Positions 9,741-19,300 of a stretch of DNA of 64,000 nucleotides are shown one piece after another. The translations under genes were made by a program, and so were the position numbers. The stretch covers positions 1,178,001-1,242,000 of the forward strand of contig NZ_CP072426.1 of the NCBI RefSeq assembly GCF_017742995.1, read 5' to 3'. Position 1 is the first letter of the stretch. Each line of letters opens with the position of its first letter. Under the pieces are notes generated by a model. That model was not told the DNA's origin. It saw only the letters and a program-made list of their open reading frames with translations, and ran no database searches. This DNA comes from Pseudoalteromonas viridis. Lineage in GTDB: Bacteria; Pseudomonadota; Gammaproteobacteria; Enterobacterales; Alteromonadaceae.

Positions 9741-12308
9741 TTACTGGCTATCCTGCTCAACCGGGGCCGGTATAGGCAAAGCCCGCCCGGCACGTGTGTT
9801 ATCCGGTAACACAGCGCGCACCGCATCCACCGAGTCAAAATCCAGCTTGGGATGATAACTAATCCAGCGCCCGTTGATGTGCGCTTCTAATTCAAATCCG
9901 GGGATTTCACTAAACAACTTCAGTGTGCCATCCTCGCGACGGCTTGCGGCCACTGTCGGGATACGAAAAAAGCGCCCCTGACGGGTTAATTTGGGTAGTT
10001 CACGGTAGCCCAGCAAGGCGACAAATCGTTGCCAGTCTTGCTCACGCAGCTGCTGACTTTTCGCACTAAAGTAGCCGCTTTTATCGTTGTAAATCCTGCC
10101 CGCCTGATAGGGTACGGCCCAGCCAGGCTTATGCCAGGCTCGCTCTGCCAGTGCCAGCAAACGCGGATACAACATGTATTCGGCCTGCACGTCATCCCGG
10201 ATCATTTCACTCCACAGGTGCCCCTGCATACCGGCATAACCAACGCCCGGCTTCAGGCCGGAATCTTTATCATCAGCATTGTAGTTGTGATGCAGCACAT
10301 CGCGCCAGAACTCCGCATGGACTGGCAAGTTATCGGGCATAAACTCAAACACTTTGCGGGTATCTAGCGCCCGGCTCGCCCAGTGATTGCCGCGCTCCTG
10401 TGGATGAGACTGATACGGAAAATCAAAGTAAGTCACATCCGGCAATGACAATACCACTTTCCAGCCCAGATTGGCCTGCTGGTGCGCCACTTTGTGCCCT
10501 TGCTCACTGAGCGTACTCCAGACATTGGTTTGCACCTGTTTGGGCATTTTCTGCGGGTCTACGTCGCTCAGGCCATCACTCCAGCCGGCCACCATGATGC
10601 ATTTTTCTGCCACCATAGCCGCTACTTGCTCTATAAAATAGCCGTTCATCGACGTAATGGTTTGCTTCTTGTTGAGCGCCTGACAGGCAGGAGAATCCAG
10701 CCAGGCACCGGCGGTCTCGTCGGCCCCTATGTGATACGTTTTTAATGGTACACCGGCGCGTTCATGCATACGTTGTAGCTCATTCAGCACCTTACCAACA
10801 AAGCGATAGGTAGCGGGCAGACAAACATTTAAGGTGTTGTCATGGTAGTGCTGGATAGAGGAATAGCGGGTTTTGTCCGCTTCTTCTATCAAGCGATATT
10901 CATTGGCCGCCTCTTTTTTACCTTTCGCCATCAACGCCCGGTAACGCGCCTCCATAGCAATGATGGCCGCACGGGAGTGTCCCGGCATATCCAGTGACGG
11001 GATCACTTCGATATGGTGCGCTTTGGCAAAACGCAAGATGTCACTGTAATCCTGCTGTGAATAGTGCCCGTTGCGTGGCGCTCCAGTGCCTGTCCCGGCA
11101 CCCAATTGCGGCAACACACAGCGCGTTTCACTGAGGTCCAGACAGCGCAGCCCGCCAATTTTAGTCAACTCCGGCAGGCCTGCGATGGCAAGACGCCAGC
11201 CTTCATCATCGGCCAGGTGCAGATGCAGTTTATTCAATTTGTATGCGCCCATTTGCGCTATGGTATCCAGTATAAACTGCTTGGAGCGGAAGTTGCGGGC
11301 ACTGTCGATATGCAGCCCCCGGAAAGCGTAACGGGGCGCATCCGCAATGGCGACACTGGGAATACTGCGGGTTTTAAGGTCCATCAAACCCGCCAGTGTT
11401 TGTACGCCGTAGAAGGCACCGGCAGCATCCGACGCCCGAATAGTAATGCGATTGGTGGAGCTGTTAAACTCATACCCCTGCGCTTCAATCGGCAATGAAG
11501 GGTCCACCGTCACGCTAACCGGCAACCCCTTTGGCGTTTGCTCTACACCGAGCTGCGCAAGACGCCTGGCTGCCATTTCAATGTCGGCCAGATTGAGGCC
11601 CGTTAGTTCAAAATGCACACCTTTATCCAGGTTGATCCGTCCCTGAGACACCACTTTGAACGCTCTGGGGGTTGGGATCACGCCTTCAGGGGCATGGCTG
11701 AATACCGGCTCAGACTGATGCCGGGCCAGATAGTCCGCACCCATCCAGGGAGTCTGATCTTTATCGCTGACGCGTAACTGGTGGTATGACTCGAACGGGG
11801 CCAGATAAGGCTGTTGCTCAAGTTGCGTTTGCTCATCACGCACTGTGCGTGTACTGGCGATCACTCTGGGAAGCAAACGCTGCGCCTGATCGGCCAGTAT
11901 ATAGTTAGGCATAAACTCGGAGCGGGTGATCTGTGAGTTTTTGGTATAAAAACGAATGGTATATTCATCATCAGCAGAAAAGCCACCAAACTGCTCCGTT
12001 GGGGTCAGTCGGTGCAGGTCACCATTAAGGTGCTCTATTTTGAACAGCTCACTGTCGACCTGGTAAATTGGCATCAGCTGGCTGAAATAAATGGCCCAGT
12101 CAGCACCGTCATAAGGCATAGGTGAGCGCAAACGCAGTTCCGACAAATAGCATTGCTTAGCAGGCGCCGGACACGACTTTGGCATAGAGTCAATCAGGTG
12201 ATAGCGGATCTCCAGGTTATCGGCCACCTCATTTAACTCGCCCTGTGTTAATGCAAGTGCCGTCTGAGTACCCATTAGTGCCAAAAGCCAGCAAACAAAC
12301 TTCTTCAT
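9741..12308 (-). CDS. Beta-N-acetylhexosaminidase, GH20 (chitobiase type)
   Basis: 855 residues, the size of large bacterial chitobiases. Signal peptide 1-19 (ends TALA), N-terminal carbohydrate-binding CHB_HEX domain (about 25-170), GH20b domain (about 200-325), GH20 catalytic barrel (about 328-760) with HLHLADDEGWR and the catalytic Asp-Glu pair in IGADET, and a small C-terminal domain (about 785-845). It should remove GlcNAc from chitobiose and longer chitin oligosaccharides in the periplasm by substrate-assisted catalysis. The start overlaps the kinase stop (ATGA) behind GGAGGG, making it the last gene of the permease-kinase-hexosaminidase operon. The family is certain; the exact oligomer preference is inferred. 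Confidence 0.95.
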   Translation of the reverse strand: MKKFVCWLLALMGTQTALALTQGELNEVADNLEIRYHLIDSMPKSCPAPAKQCYLSELRLRSPMPYDGADWAIYFSQLMPIYQVDSELFKIEHLNGDLHRLTPTEQFGGFSADDEYTIRFYTKNSQITRSEFMPNYILADQAQRLLPRVIASTRTVRDEQTQLEQQPYLAPFESYHQLRVSDKDQTPWMGADYLARHQSEPVFSHAPEGVIPTPRAFKVVSQGRINLDKGVHFELTGLNLADIEMAARRLAQLGVEQTPKGLPVSVTVDPSLPIEAQGYEFNSSTNRITIRASDAAGAFYGVQTLAGLMDLKTRSIPSVAIADAPRYAFRGLHIDSARNFRSKQFILDTIAQMGAYKLNKLHLHLADDEGWRLAIAGLPELTKIGGLRCLDLSETRCVLPQLGAGTGTGAPRNGHYSQQDYSDILRFAKAHHIEVIPSLDMPGHSRAAIIAMEARYRALMAKGKKEAANEYRLIEEADKTRYSSIQHYHDNTLNVCLPATYRFVGKVLNELQRMHERAGVPLKTYHIGADETAGAWLDSPACQALNKKQTITSMNGYFIEQVAAMVAEKCIMVAGWSDGLSDVDPQKMPKQVQTNVWSTLSEQGHKVAHQQANLGWKVVLSLPDVTYFDFPYQSHPQERGNHWASRALDTRKVFEFMPDNLPVHAEFWRDVLHHNYNADDKDSGLKPGVGYAGMQGHLWSEMIRDDVQAEYMLYPRLLALAERAWHKPGWAVPYQAGRIYNDKSGYFSAKSQQLREQDWQRFVALLGYRELPKLTRQGRFFRIPTVAASRREDGTLKLFSEIPGFELEAHINGRWISYHPKLDFDSVDAVRAVLPDNTRAGRALPIPAPVEQDSQ

Positions 12309-13180
12309 ATTCCCTCCGAAAACTGTTGCCGGAACAACTGATAAGCGCCGCGCAGCGCAGCATATTCCAGCTTACCCACTTCTATTTCAAGCCGCTTAAA
12401 CAATGCCGGATGAGTTTGCCCGGCAAGACTTTTCCACATCGACCGTTCAAACAAGTCGTAGGACTTACTGACCGATCCACCCAGCACAATTTTATCCGGA
12501 TCAAAGGCCAACAGAGTTTGTGACAGGGCATACCCCAGATGACAGCCAAACTCATCAAACAGGGATTGCGCATAACTGTCTCCTCGCAATGCCAGCGCTG
12601 CCTGCTCGGCGCCATTGGTGCCTCGATCCAAAAAAAACTGCCCGCTGGTGTAACGCTCCAAAATCCCATTACGATAAGGAAAGCTGCCAAACTCGCCCGC
12701 TGCACAATGCCTGCCACTGTACAGGCGACCATCAAAAATCAGCCCAGCACCTAATCCAGTCCCCAGACAGACCCCCAGCAAGTTAGGCACAGGTTCGTAA
12801 TGCGGGGCGCCTGGCAGGTAATGCTTACCATAACAATATTCACCCATAGTAAAACAGTTAACATCGTTGTTAACAACTACAGGCAACGAAAAATAGCCAT
12901 TTAATTGTTCAGCCAGTGGAACATCCTGCCAGGCCGGAATATTGACCGTCTCCAGCACAGTGCCGCTGCGCAGGTCAACCATACCGGGCACGCCGATGGC
13001 GATACCACAACAGCCTGCACTCAGCTGCTGTGCAATGATGCCCCGGATAAACTCATTAACCTGAGTCTTGGTCGCAGAAGCTGGCACGCTATAGCGGCGC
13101 GCGTCGTAGACCCCTTGTTCATCAACTCGGGCAACCTGTGCTTTGGTGCCTCCCAGATCAACACATACTATTGTACTCAT
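12305..13180 (-). CDS. nagK: N-acetylglucosamine kinase, ROK family
   Basis: 291 residues. N-terminal ATP-binding motif DLGGTKAQVA, catalytic Asp in VNNDVNCF (family form ENDAN), and second glycine motif GLGTGLGAGL form (GVCLGTGLGAG). Predicted to phosphorylate cytoplasmic GlcNAc to GlcNAc-6-P. The zinc-binding block common in ROK kinases (His followed by CxCGxxGCxE) is absent; the equivalent stretch reads EFGSFPYRNGILERYTSG. Zinc-free ROK kinases occur in GlcNAc operons of marine gammaproteobacteria, so this probably reflects subfamily rather than decay. Both ends overlap their neighbours by 4 bases (permease upstream, hexosaminidase downstream). Substrate assignment depends on this context. 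Confidence 0.85.
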   Translation of the reverse strand: MSTIVCVDLGGTKAQVARVDEQGVYDARRYSVPASATKTQVNEFIRGIIAQQLSAGCCGIAIGVPGMVDLRSGTVLETVNIPAWQDVPLAEQLNGYFSLPVVVNNDVNCFTMGEYCYGKHYLPGAPHYEPVPNLLGVCLGTGLGAGLIFDGRLYSGRHCAAGEFGSFPYRNGILERYTSGQFFLDRGTNGAEQAALALRGDSYAQSLFDEFGCHLGYALSQTLLAFDPDKIVLGGSVSKSYDLFERSMWKSLAGQTHPALFKRLEIEVGKLEYAALRGAYQLFRQQFSEGI

Positions 13181-14439
13181 TGTCCTGCTGCTTCCTGTGT
13201 TTCTTCGCGTTGAACTTGCTTATGCCAGAACGCTCGGATGGTATGATTACGCACCAGAGGTTGTGCCCACCAAGCTATCCAGGCGATGTAGCCAAGTGGT
13301 AAAAGCAGTATCAGATAGGCCAGCTGCAATGAGCCAGTCAGCTGCGTAAGAAGACCTATTGCAGGAGAAGCCAATGCACCACCAACAATGCCGGTACATA
13401 GCACCCCGGATATTGCACCATGGCCGCTGGGCACAGAGTTAAGTGCCAACGAAAATAACACTGACCACATCACAGATAGGAAAAACCCGGATAAAGGGAA
13501 AGCCAGCAGGGCAATCTCGATGCTGCCAGTCAGCGCCGCAATCAGGCTCAGCGCGGCCCCCAGACAAAACACCATCAGCACCTGTTTGGCATCGAACAAT
13601 TTAAGCAACAGCAGGCCCAGCACACACCCGAGCGTGAGCATCATCCAGAATTGGCTAATAACCTGGGCACTATGCTGTGGTTCGATTTGATGATAATTTT
13701 GCAAAAACACCGCGATAGAATTGGCAATGCCCTGCTCCAGTGCCACGTAGGCGACGATGGCAAAAAAGAAGCGGATCACCGTGGGATGCCGAAAATAGCC
13801 CACACAGGCCTGCCAGCTTAGTGTTTCCTCCTCCTGTCGCCGTACATTGGAGAACTGACTCAGGCCAATCCAGAAAAGCATTAGTACACTTAAAAGCGCA
13901 AACAGCCAGTACATACTCAACCAAGGCATATTGGCAGGGATCCAGCTAAATTCAGCGGGCTGCGCCTGTACCAGGCCAGCCAGCGTCACATAGACCCAGG
14001 GCGACAAACTGGCTGCCGCACCAAACAATAACTGAGCAAGCACGGAGAATGCGGCAAAGTGAGCGCTGCCGCCACTGCGCCGCAGTAACGGGTTAATGGC
14101 AACCTGTAACATGGCCATGGCCGTTCCAATCAAAAACAACGCCAGCATGGCGACTATAAATACCGGTGCCACGGCAAAGAGTAACGCCCCCAGCCCCGCA
14201 AGCGTGAAAGCCCCCAGCATTACCCGTTTTTCACCAAAGCGCTGCACCAGCAGCCCGGCGGGGATCGACATCACCCCATAGGCGATGAAAAAAGCAAAAG
14301 GGAACAAGCCCGCCAGAGTCAGACCAATATCAAAACTTGTGATCAGCTCAGGAAACAATGGACCGAGGATATTGGTGAAAAAGGACACCATAAAGAAGGT
14401 TACCAGCACCAGGGCAACCACGAGGTAGTTAGGTTTCAT
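13177..14439 (-). CDS. nagP: GlcNAc permease, MFS/FHS family (NagP-like)
   Basis: 420 residues with about 12 hydrophobic membrane segments, resembling L-fucose/glucose-galactose proton symporters (MLQVAINPLLR matches the FHS family region with Q-V-A-N-P). Predicted to bring GlcNAc across the inner membrane by proton symport. I chose the ATG at 14439 rather than an upstream in-frame start 26 codons earlier: AAGGTAAG precedes it and MKPNYLVV leads straight into the first membrane helix. First gene of an operon in which permease, kinase and GH20 enzyme overlap by 4 bases each. It could carry another sugar, but the neighbours favour GlcNAc. Confidence 0.86.
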   Translation of the reverse strand: MKPNYLVVALVLVTFFMVSFFTNILGPLFPELITSFDIGLTLAGLFPFAFFIAYGVMSIPAGLLVQRFGEKRVMLGAFTLAGLGALLFAVAPVFIVAMLALFLIGTAMAMLQVAINPLLRRSGGSAHFAAFSVLAQLLFGAAASLSPWVYVTLAGLVQAQPAEFSWIPANMPWLSMYWLFALLSVLMLFWIGLSQFSNVRRQEEETLSWQACVGYFRHPTVIRFFFAIVAYVALEQGIANSIAVFLQNYHQIEPQHSAQVISQFWMMLTLGCVLGLLLLKLFDAKQVLMVFCLGAALSLIAALTGSIEIALLAFPLSGFFLSVMWSVLFSLALNSVPSGHGAISGVLCTGIVGGALASPAIGLLTQLTGSLQLAYLILLLPLGYIAWIAWWAQPLVRNHTIRAFWHKQVQREETQEAAGQ

Positions 14440-14968
14440 GTGTCTTACCTTGTTATCGACTGAGAGATAAAAAGGCGGTGGCGTAATTGGAGCCAGTTTG
14501 TGGGCAGACAAACTCAATGATCCAAGGGGATCCTGTTAGGGATTGCCACCGCCTTAACTCGTTGGTAAGACTAGTTTGCCGCCATTGCCAGCACTGTAGC
14601 GGCACATTTCTAACAATTGCTAATACTTTTCTAGTTAGCTGAAGAAGCGTTTATCGCAGCAAAAACCGGATAACTATCAGTAAGCTTAGTCCTCCCACCC
14701 GACAATCGGTGTTTGCTTTGTATCATTGCAGATAAGACTAAAATATTATTCAACTTGCCATATGAAAAAGTTAATAAATTCTGTTTGATTTGCTGTTGTC
14801 AGTGAGGGAAATGCATCATAAACCGATATCTCACAGATTAACAACGCACGATTTTACTGCGCCTTCCTACATGCATCCATGAGTGAGTAACAACGTTCGG
14901 ATTGAATACTGAAATAGCATGAGAAAACATCAGGTATTTTGGCTTACCCTTGACGCTGATACTCGGGA
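14440..14968. other. Gap between GlcNAc operon and TonB receptor gene
   Basis: About 530 bases with no supported gene. The part near 14440-14650 must hold the promoter of the permease-kinase-hexosaminidase operon. I found no copy of the ACAGCGCTGT palindrome that lies upstream of the receptor gene. Confidence 0.6.
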
Positions 14969-15000
14969 GAAAAAAGGCCTGAACCACATACTCAGGCCTG
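14969..15000 (-). terminator. Rho-independent terminator of the TonB receptor gene
   Basis: Reading on the minus strand, AGGCCTGA pairs with TCAGGCCT around a nine-base loop and is followed directly by six T. It begins 9 bases after the receptor stop codon, so the receptor is transcribed separately from the permease operon downstream. Confidence 0.85.
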
Positions 15001-15008
15001 AGGGAGAA

Positions 15009-17981
15009 TTACCAGCGGCCGCGAACACCCAGTGTCAGGCGGCGCTCATAAACGTTTTGTGAAATACGATTGTCTTTCCACTGTGCGTAGTTCGTTTCGT
15101 ACTCTTCAGTCAGGTTACTGCCCGACATATAAACGGTGAAGTAATCCGTGACATCATAGCTGGCTGAAACATCAAGATAAGTGGTCGGTTCGGTCCAGAT
15201 AGCCGTATCACCCATGCCGCCTGTGGTCGTAACCTGAGCCAGGCGCTTAGAACGGTGGTTTGCAGCTAAGCGGAACTGGAAGCCATCTTTTTCATACCAA
15301 AGTACCGCGTTGGATGATTCCTTGGAATTGTCGACCAGTGGCAAGGCATCGCCATAGAAATCCACCCGACCACTTTCACTGTCTGAATAGGTGTAGTTAA
15401 ATGCTGCACCAAATCCGCTCCAGAAACCTGGCAGGAAGTCGAATGCCTGCTGATAAGTGAACTCGGCACCATTCATTGTGCCGCCCTGACCATTGACCTG
15501 ACCGGTTACACTCACTTCACGGCGCACAACGCCATCGGCATCTGCCAGTGGCATTGTCCAGGTGCTGGTTTCAATGAAGGATTTCAGCTGAATGTTGAAT
15601 ACACCAACACTGACCAAGGCACTGGGTGAGAAGTACCACTCCAGCGCCAGATCGGTGTTGGTGGCACGCCATGGTTCAAGTTCCGGGTTACCCTGCATGT
15701 TGGCATTGGTGGCAATCAACAGATCCGGAGAAATGCCTTCCCGGGCTGCCAGGTCGTCCCCCGCGCGTGAACGGCTCACCTGCAAACCACCGGCAATCGC
15801 CCCAAGATCCAGACGCGTCATGGTCTTACCCCAGGCTGAGCGGAAGATCAGGTCATCACTCAGATTAACCGCGAGATTCAGTGAAGGCAGGAAGTCACTG
15901 AACGACTTGCTGGTATTGATGTCACCACCATCCGATGCCACTGAGCCCGGACAGTTCACACAAATAGAGTCACCAACGACATTTTGCAGTATCTCGAGAT
16001 CAGTCTTGATGTACTGGAAACCGACATTGGCGGTATACAAATCGCTGGAGAAGTCGGCACGCCAGTAAAGCGTTTGTGTTTCTTCTTCAACCTCATAAGT
16101 ACTGCCCGGAACGCCACCTTTTTTGTTGCCAGGGTAAAGCTGATCCTGGAAGGCGAATGGGTCATCAAGCTGGCGCGGGTCGATAAAGTAATAGCTCCCT
16201 CCATTGACCGGACCAAAGTCAGAAACCTGCTGGATCCAGCCTTGAGGCAGTTTATCGAACGTATAAGGGGTGTCATAGCCCATGGTCAGGTCACCGTCAG
16301 AAGCACTGGGTACACCACCACTGCCATCGGTATCAAATGCGGCCAGACCCTGATCTTTCCACATCACATCTACACTGCCCTCACCCACCGGGTTACTGAA
16401 AGGTGCCAGCAAAACATACTGCTCACGCGACACATCGCGGTTACCCAAACGCGCACCAAAGCTCATCTTAGTCAGTGAGCCCATATCTTCAAACAGGTAC
16501 TCTCCGTCAAGGCGCAAAATATCCAGACTGGCATCTTCATTAAAGTTGTTCTCTGAATAAGTCGACACCACAGAATAACGGTTCATGTTAGAGCCAAATA
16601 CTTCTCCCTGCATTTCGCTGGGCGGCAGTAACACCGGATGATCACCCTGGTAATTCAGCCTGACGGGTACCGTGCCCGGACCATAGCCGCCGGGGTTGAC
16701 GGCAATCGGACCATTGCCTTCATTGCGGCGCAGGTTGTGTGCCAGACCACTGGTCATATAGCCCTGAGCAACGTTTTCTGTGTGCATGCGCTCAGCATCG
16801 GCCGTGATCAGGCGCATCTTGCCAGAAAAGTTGCCATCGCCTTTGTAGGTCAGTTCAAAGTTATAGTTGGTCGATTCACGCTCATTGGTATGGCTTTCTG
16901 AGTGCGCTACCACCCGGGGAGCATGCAGGGTGATATCCTGAGCGGTATACAGGTTATATCCGCCAGCAGTTTTACCCCGATCGGTTGCATCATGCTGTTC
17001 CTGCCAGTCCCAGTGACCACCCCAGGCGTTATCAGCCATCAAACCACGCTGGCGATCGGCGTCATCCATTTTGGTGTAAAAAACATCCGCACTCAGTTCG
17101 AAATTATCGTTCAGCTGTGCCTGAAAACTCAGACTTCCACCGGTACGCTCACGCTCGGTAAAGCGATTGACCATACCGTAGCTTACGTAGGTGAATTCGG
17201 CATCATCAGTATCACCGTCACCATTGATATCACCCGCAGGACAGTACCAGCATCCGCCGTCCTCTTGTGGTGCATAACCCCAGCCATGATTGGTGGAACC
17301 AAAGCGGTAGTTTGCCAGGTTCACTTCATCTCTGGTCAGCGTTGCCAGTACCGCAAAGCGCTCGGCGTTGTAGCCTGCAGCAATCATCGCTTTTGGGTCT
17401 GTTTCTTTTGAATAAGAGCCACGAGATGCTTCTACCAATGCCGCACCGCTAAACCCTTCTTCAAGATCAAAAGGTTTGCGGGTCTTCAAATCAACGGTAC
17501 CCGAGATACCACCGGCCAGCGTATCCGCCGTCGGCGATTTCATCACGTCCATAGCACCCACCAGACTTGATGGAATATCGGTAAAGTCTGGCTGAACCGT
17601 CGTCAGGGAGCCTGCACTGAGAAATTGCTCGCCATTTAGTAACGTGGTTACCTGAGGCATGCCCCGTACGTTAATGGTTGAACCTTCACCGGCACTACGG
17701 CGAATTTGGATTCCCGGAACCCGCTGTAGTGAATCCGCAATCGTCACGTCCGGCAGCTTACCTATATCTTCTGCGGTGATAGAGTCAACAACACCATCCG
17801 CAAAACGCTTGGTGTTAAGACTTTTTTCAGTCGAAGCGCGGATCCCTCGCACTTCGATGACTTCGACTGACTCTGCTTGCTCGGCCTGAACCGGCGCAAC
17901 AAAGGCGGTGCTCGAGATCACGGCGGCAGTCACCGCAAATGAAATGCGAGACAATCTGAATGCTGCATTGCTGTGTTTCAT
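15009..17981 (-). CDS. TonB-dependent outer-membrane receptor, likely for chitin oligosaccharides
   Basis: 990 residues. Signal peptide 1-33 (ends PVQA), TonB-box-like EVIEVRG, plug domain with STEKSLNTKRFADGVVDSI and EDIGKLPDVTIADSLQRVP (TonB-Xanth-Caul subfamily signature), a large beta-barrel and the C-terminal aromatic RLTLGVRGRW ending typical of outer-membrane proteins. The start at 17981 is preferred over one 12 codons upstream because AGAGGAAG lies just before it. Receptors of this subfamily import oligosaccharides. Placement beside the GlcNAc operon and a divergent AraC regulator points to chitooligosaccharides, which is inference. It has its own terminator, and a palindromic operator lies in its promoter region. 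Confidence 0.9.
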   Translation of the reverse strand: MKHSNAAFRLSRISFAVTAAVISSTAFVAPVQAEQAESVEVIEVRGIRASTEKSLNTKRFADGVVDSITAEDIGKLPDVTIADSLQRVPGIQIRRSAGEGSTINVRGMPQVTTLLNGEQFLSAGSLTTVQPDFTDIPSSLVGAMDVMKSPTADTLAGGISGTVDLKTRKPFDLEEGFSGAALVEASRGSYSKETDPKAMIAAGYNAERFAVLATLTRDEVNLANYRFGSTNHGWGYAPQEDGGCWYCPAGDINGDGDTDDAEFTYVSYGMVNRFTERERTGGSLSFQAQLNDNFELSADVFYTKMDDADRQRGLMADNAWGGHWDWQEQHDATDRGKTAGGYNLYTAQDITLHAPRVVAHSESHTNERESTNYNFELTYKGDGNFSGKMRLITADAERMHTENVAQGYMTSGLAHNLRRNEGNGPIAVNPGGYGPGTVPVRLNYQGDHPVLLPPSEMQGEVFGSNMNRYSVVSTYSENNFNEDASLDILRLDGEYLFEDMGSLTKMSFGARLGNRDVSREQYVLLAPFSNPVGEGSVDVMWKDQGLAAFDTDGSGGVPSASDGDLTMGYDTPYTFDKLPQGWIQQVSDFGPVNGGSYYFIDPRQLDDPFAFQDQLYPGNKKGGVPGSTYEVEEETQTLYWRADFSSDLYTANVGFQYIKTDLEILQNVVGDSICVNCPGSVASDGGDINTSKSFSDFLPSLNLAVNLSDDLIFRSAWGKTMTRLDLGAIAGGLQVSRSRAGDDLAAREGISPDLLIATNANMQGNPELEPWRATNTDLALEWYFSPSALVSVGVFNIQLKSFIETSTWTMPLADADGVVRREVSVTGQVNGQGGTMNGAEFTYQQAFDFLPGFWSGFGAAFNYTYSDSESGRVDFYGDALPLVDNSKESSNAVLWYEKDGFQFRLAANHRSKRLAQVTTTGGMGDTAIWTEPTTYLDVSASYDVTDYFTVYMSGSNLTEEYETNYAQWKDNRISQNVYERRLTLGVRGRW

Positions 17982-18357
17982 CTTCTTCCTCTTATTCTGC
18001 ATTATTAAGATGGTCACCTGGCGAAATAATCATCAGGCACTTTCCCTATTTGAACAGGCTTGTAACTTATAAGTTTGCATTTTCAAACTCATATCGGTAC
18101 AAATCTATCAGATAACAGCGCTGTCATTTTCAGATTCAAACTTTAATGACCAGCTATGTGCAAGCATTATGCATGCTTTCCCGTCATTGATGTTAATGAC
18201 TTGTACCTTTTTGTTTATATTGGATAGGATAGTATTACAAGATACGTGAAATACATCACTGTTAATAAATGAAGGCGCGAAGATAGCAAAACCGACCTAG
18301 TTTGGCACAAAAAACGTGCACCAAGCCATCAGCTGGCTAACGTTAAGGAGCGATAAA
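17982..18357. promoter_or_regulatory. Divergent promoter region of TonB receptor and AraC gene
   Basis: 376 bases between divergent starts, AT-rich, with no gene. It holds the 18111-18128 palindrome. Both the receptor and the regulator promoter must lie here. Confidence 0.6.
18111..18128. promoter_or_regulatory. Palindromic operator-like site (LacI-type form)
   Basis: Core ACAGCGCTGT is a perfect 10-base palindrome, and the flanks extend the symmetry (GATAACAGCGCTGTCATT, with two mismatched pairs). The CG-centred form is typical of LacI-family operators such as those of NagR-type regulators in Alteromonadales. It lies about 130 bases upstream of the receptor start. No LacI gene is in the window, so the binding protein is unknown. 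Confidence 0.5.
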
Positions 18358-19224
18358 ATGAAAGCAATGTGTGAAAAAATCATTCCGTCGCAAAATTGTT
18401 CATGGCGATACTGGCTTTACCAGCTCGAGGAAATTCCTTTTAACTGGCACTATCACCCCGAGTATGAAATTTGCCTGACACTCAATAGTCAGGGTATGTG
18501 TCATATTGGCGACTACATCGCTTCCTATGGTGACTATGATCTCGTGTTACTTGGTCCGGAGCTTCCCCACACCTGGCAGTCTCGTGATAACACCGATGGC
18601 AGCAAGCACTTAGTGCATGTGGCACAGATCCCCGCGCAGTGGCTGCAACAACAGCTGCAACAAAACCCCGAATTACAAGGCCTGCATACCTTGTTAGAGC
18701 ATGCCCGGTGCGGACTCAGTTTTAATCATAAAACAGCCAAAAAAAGCGAAAAACTATTCAAAAAAATGGAAAGTGCCACGCCGCTGGAGCGCTATATTTT
18801 ATTGTTCCAACTGCTCAACCTGATGGCGAACAGTCCTTACCAAACGCTTTCGACTATGGAGTTCAGCTACGCTAAACAGTTGGACCCCGCAAAGGATAAG
18901 TTTGATCATGTCATCAATTACATCTACGACAATTACACAGAGTCACTGAGCGCAGAGCTGCTCGCCAGGCAAGCCCACATGAGTACTAACCACTTTCATC
19001 GCTTCTTTAAAAAGCGCACAGAGTGCACAGTCACTGAGTTTATCAATCAACTCAGAATAGCCAAAGCCTGTAAATTGCTACTCAAAACCAAGGCCCCCAT
19101 CACAGTGATAAGCGATCAGTGTGGCTTCAATAACCTGTCTAATTTTAATCGTCGTTTCCTGGCTATCAAACAGTGTACGCCCAGCCAGTTTCGCGCCCGG
19201 GTGCAACAAAAGGCCCTGATCTGA
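18358..19224 (+). CDS. AraC-family transcriptional regulator
   Basis: 288 residues. N-terminal cupin-like sensor domain (about 20-105; FNWHYHPEYEI) and C-terminal double helix-turn-helix (about 185-285): LSAELLARQAHMSTNHFHRFFK for the first helix-turn-helix region in outline, and ITVISDQCGFNNLSNFNRRF in the second. The start at 18358 follows AAGGAG at good spacing and is preferred over an in-frame start 14 codons upstream. It is divergent from the TonB receptor, so it probably controls that gene and may control the GlcNAc operon. The inducer is unknown. Confidence 0.9.
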   Translation: MKAMCEKIIPSQNCSWRYWLYQLEEIPFNWHYHPEYEICLTLNSQGMCHIGDYIASYGDYDLVLLGPELPHTWQSRDNTDGSKHLVHVAQIPAQWLQQQLQQNPELQGLHTLLEHARCGLSFNHKTAKKSEKLFKKMESATPLERYILLFQLLNLMANSPYQTLSTMEFSYAKQLDPAKDKFDHVINYIYDNYTESLSAELLARQAHMSTNHFHRFFKKRTECTVTEFINQLRIAKACKLLLKTKAPITVISDQCGFNNLSNFNRRFLAIKQCTPSQFRARVQQKALI

Positions 19225-19300
19225 AGTCACAATTCAGGTTAAAGTAAGGGAGCGTTCATACCATAGGCACGACCTAACGATAATAACTAAGGACAACCCC

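Noticed and set aside
16902..17411. 169-codon plus-strand frame
   Set aside because: Shadow of the TonB receptor gene on the minus strand.
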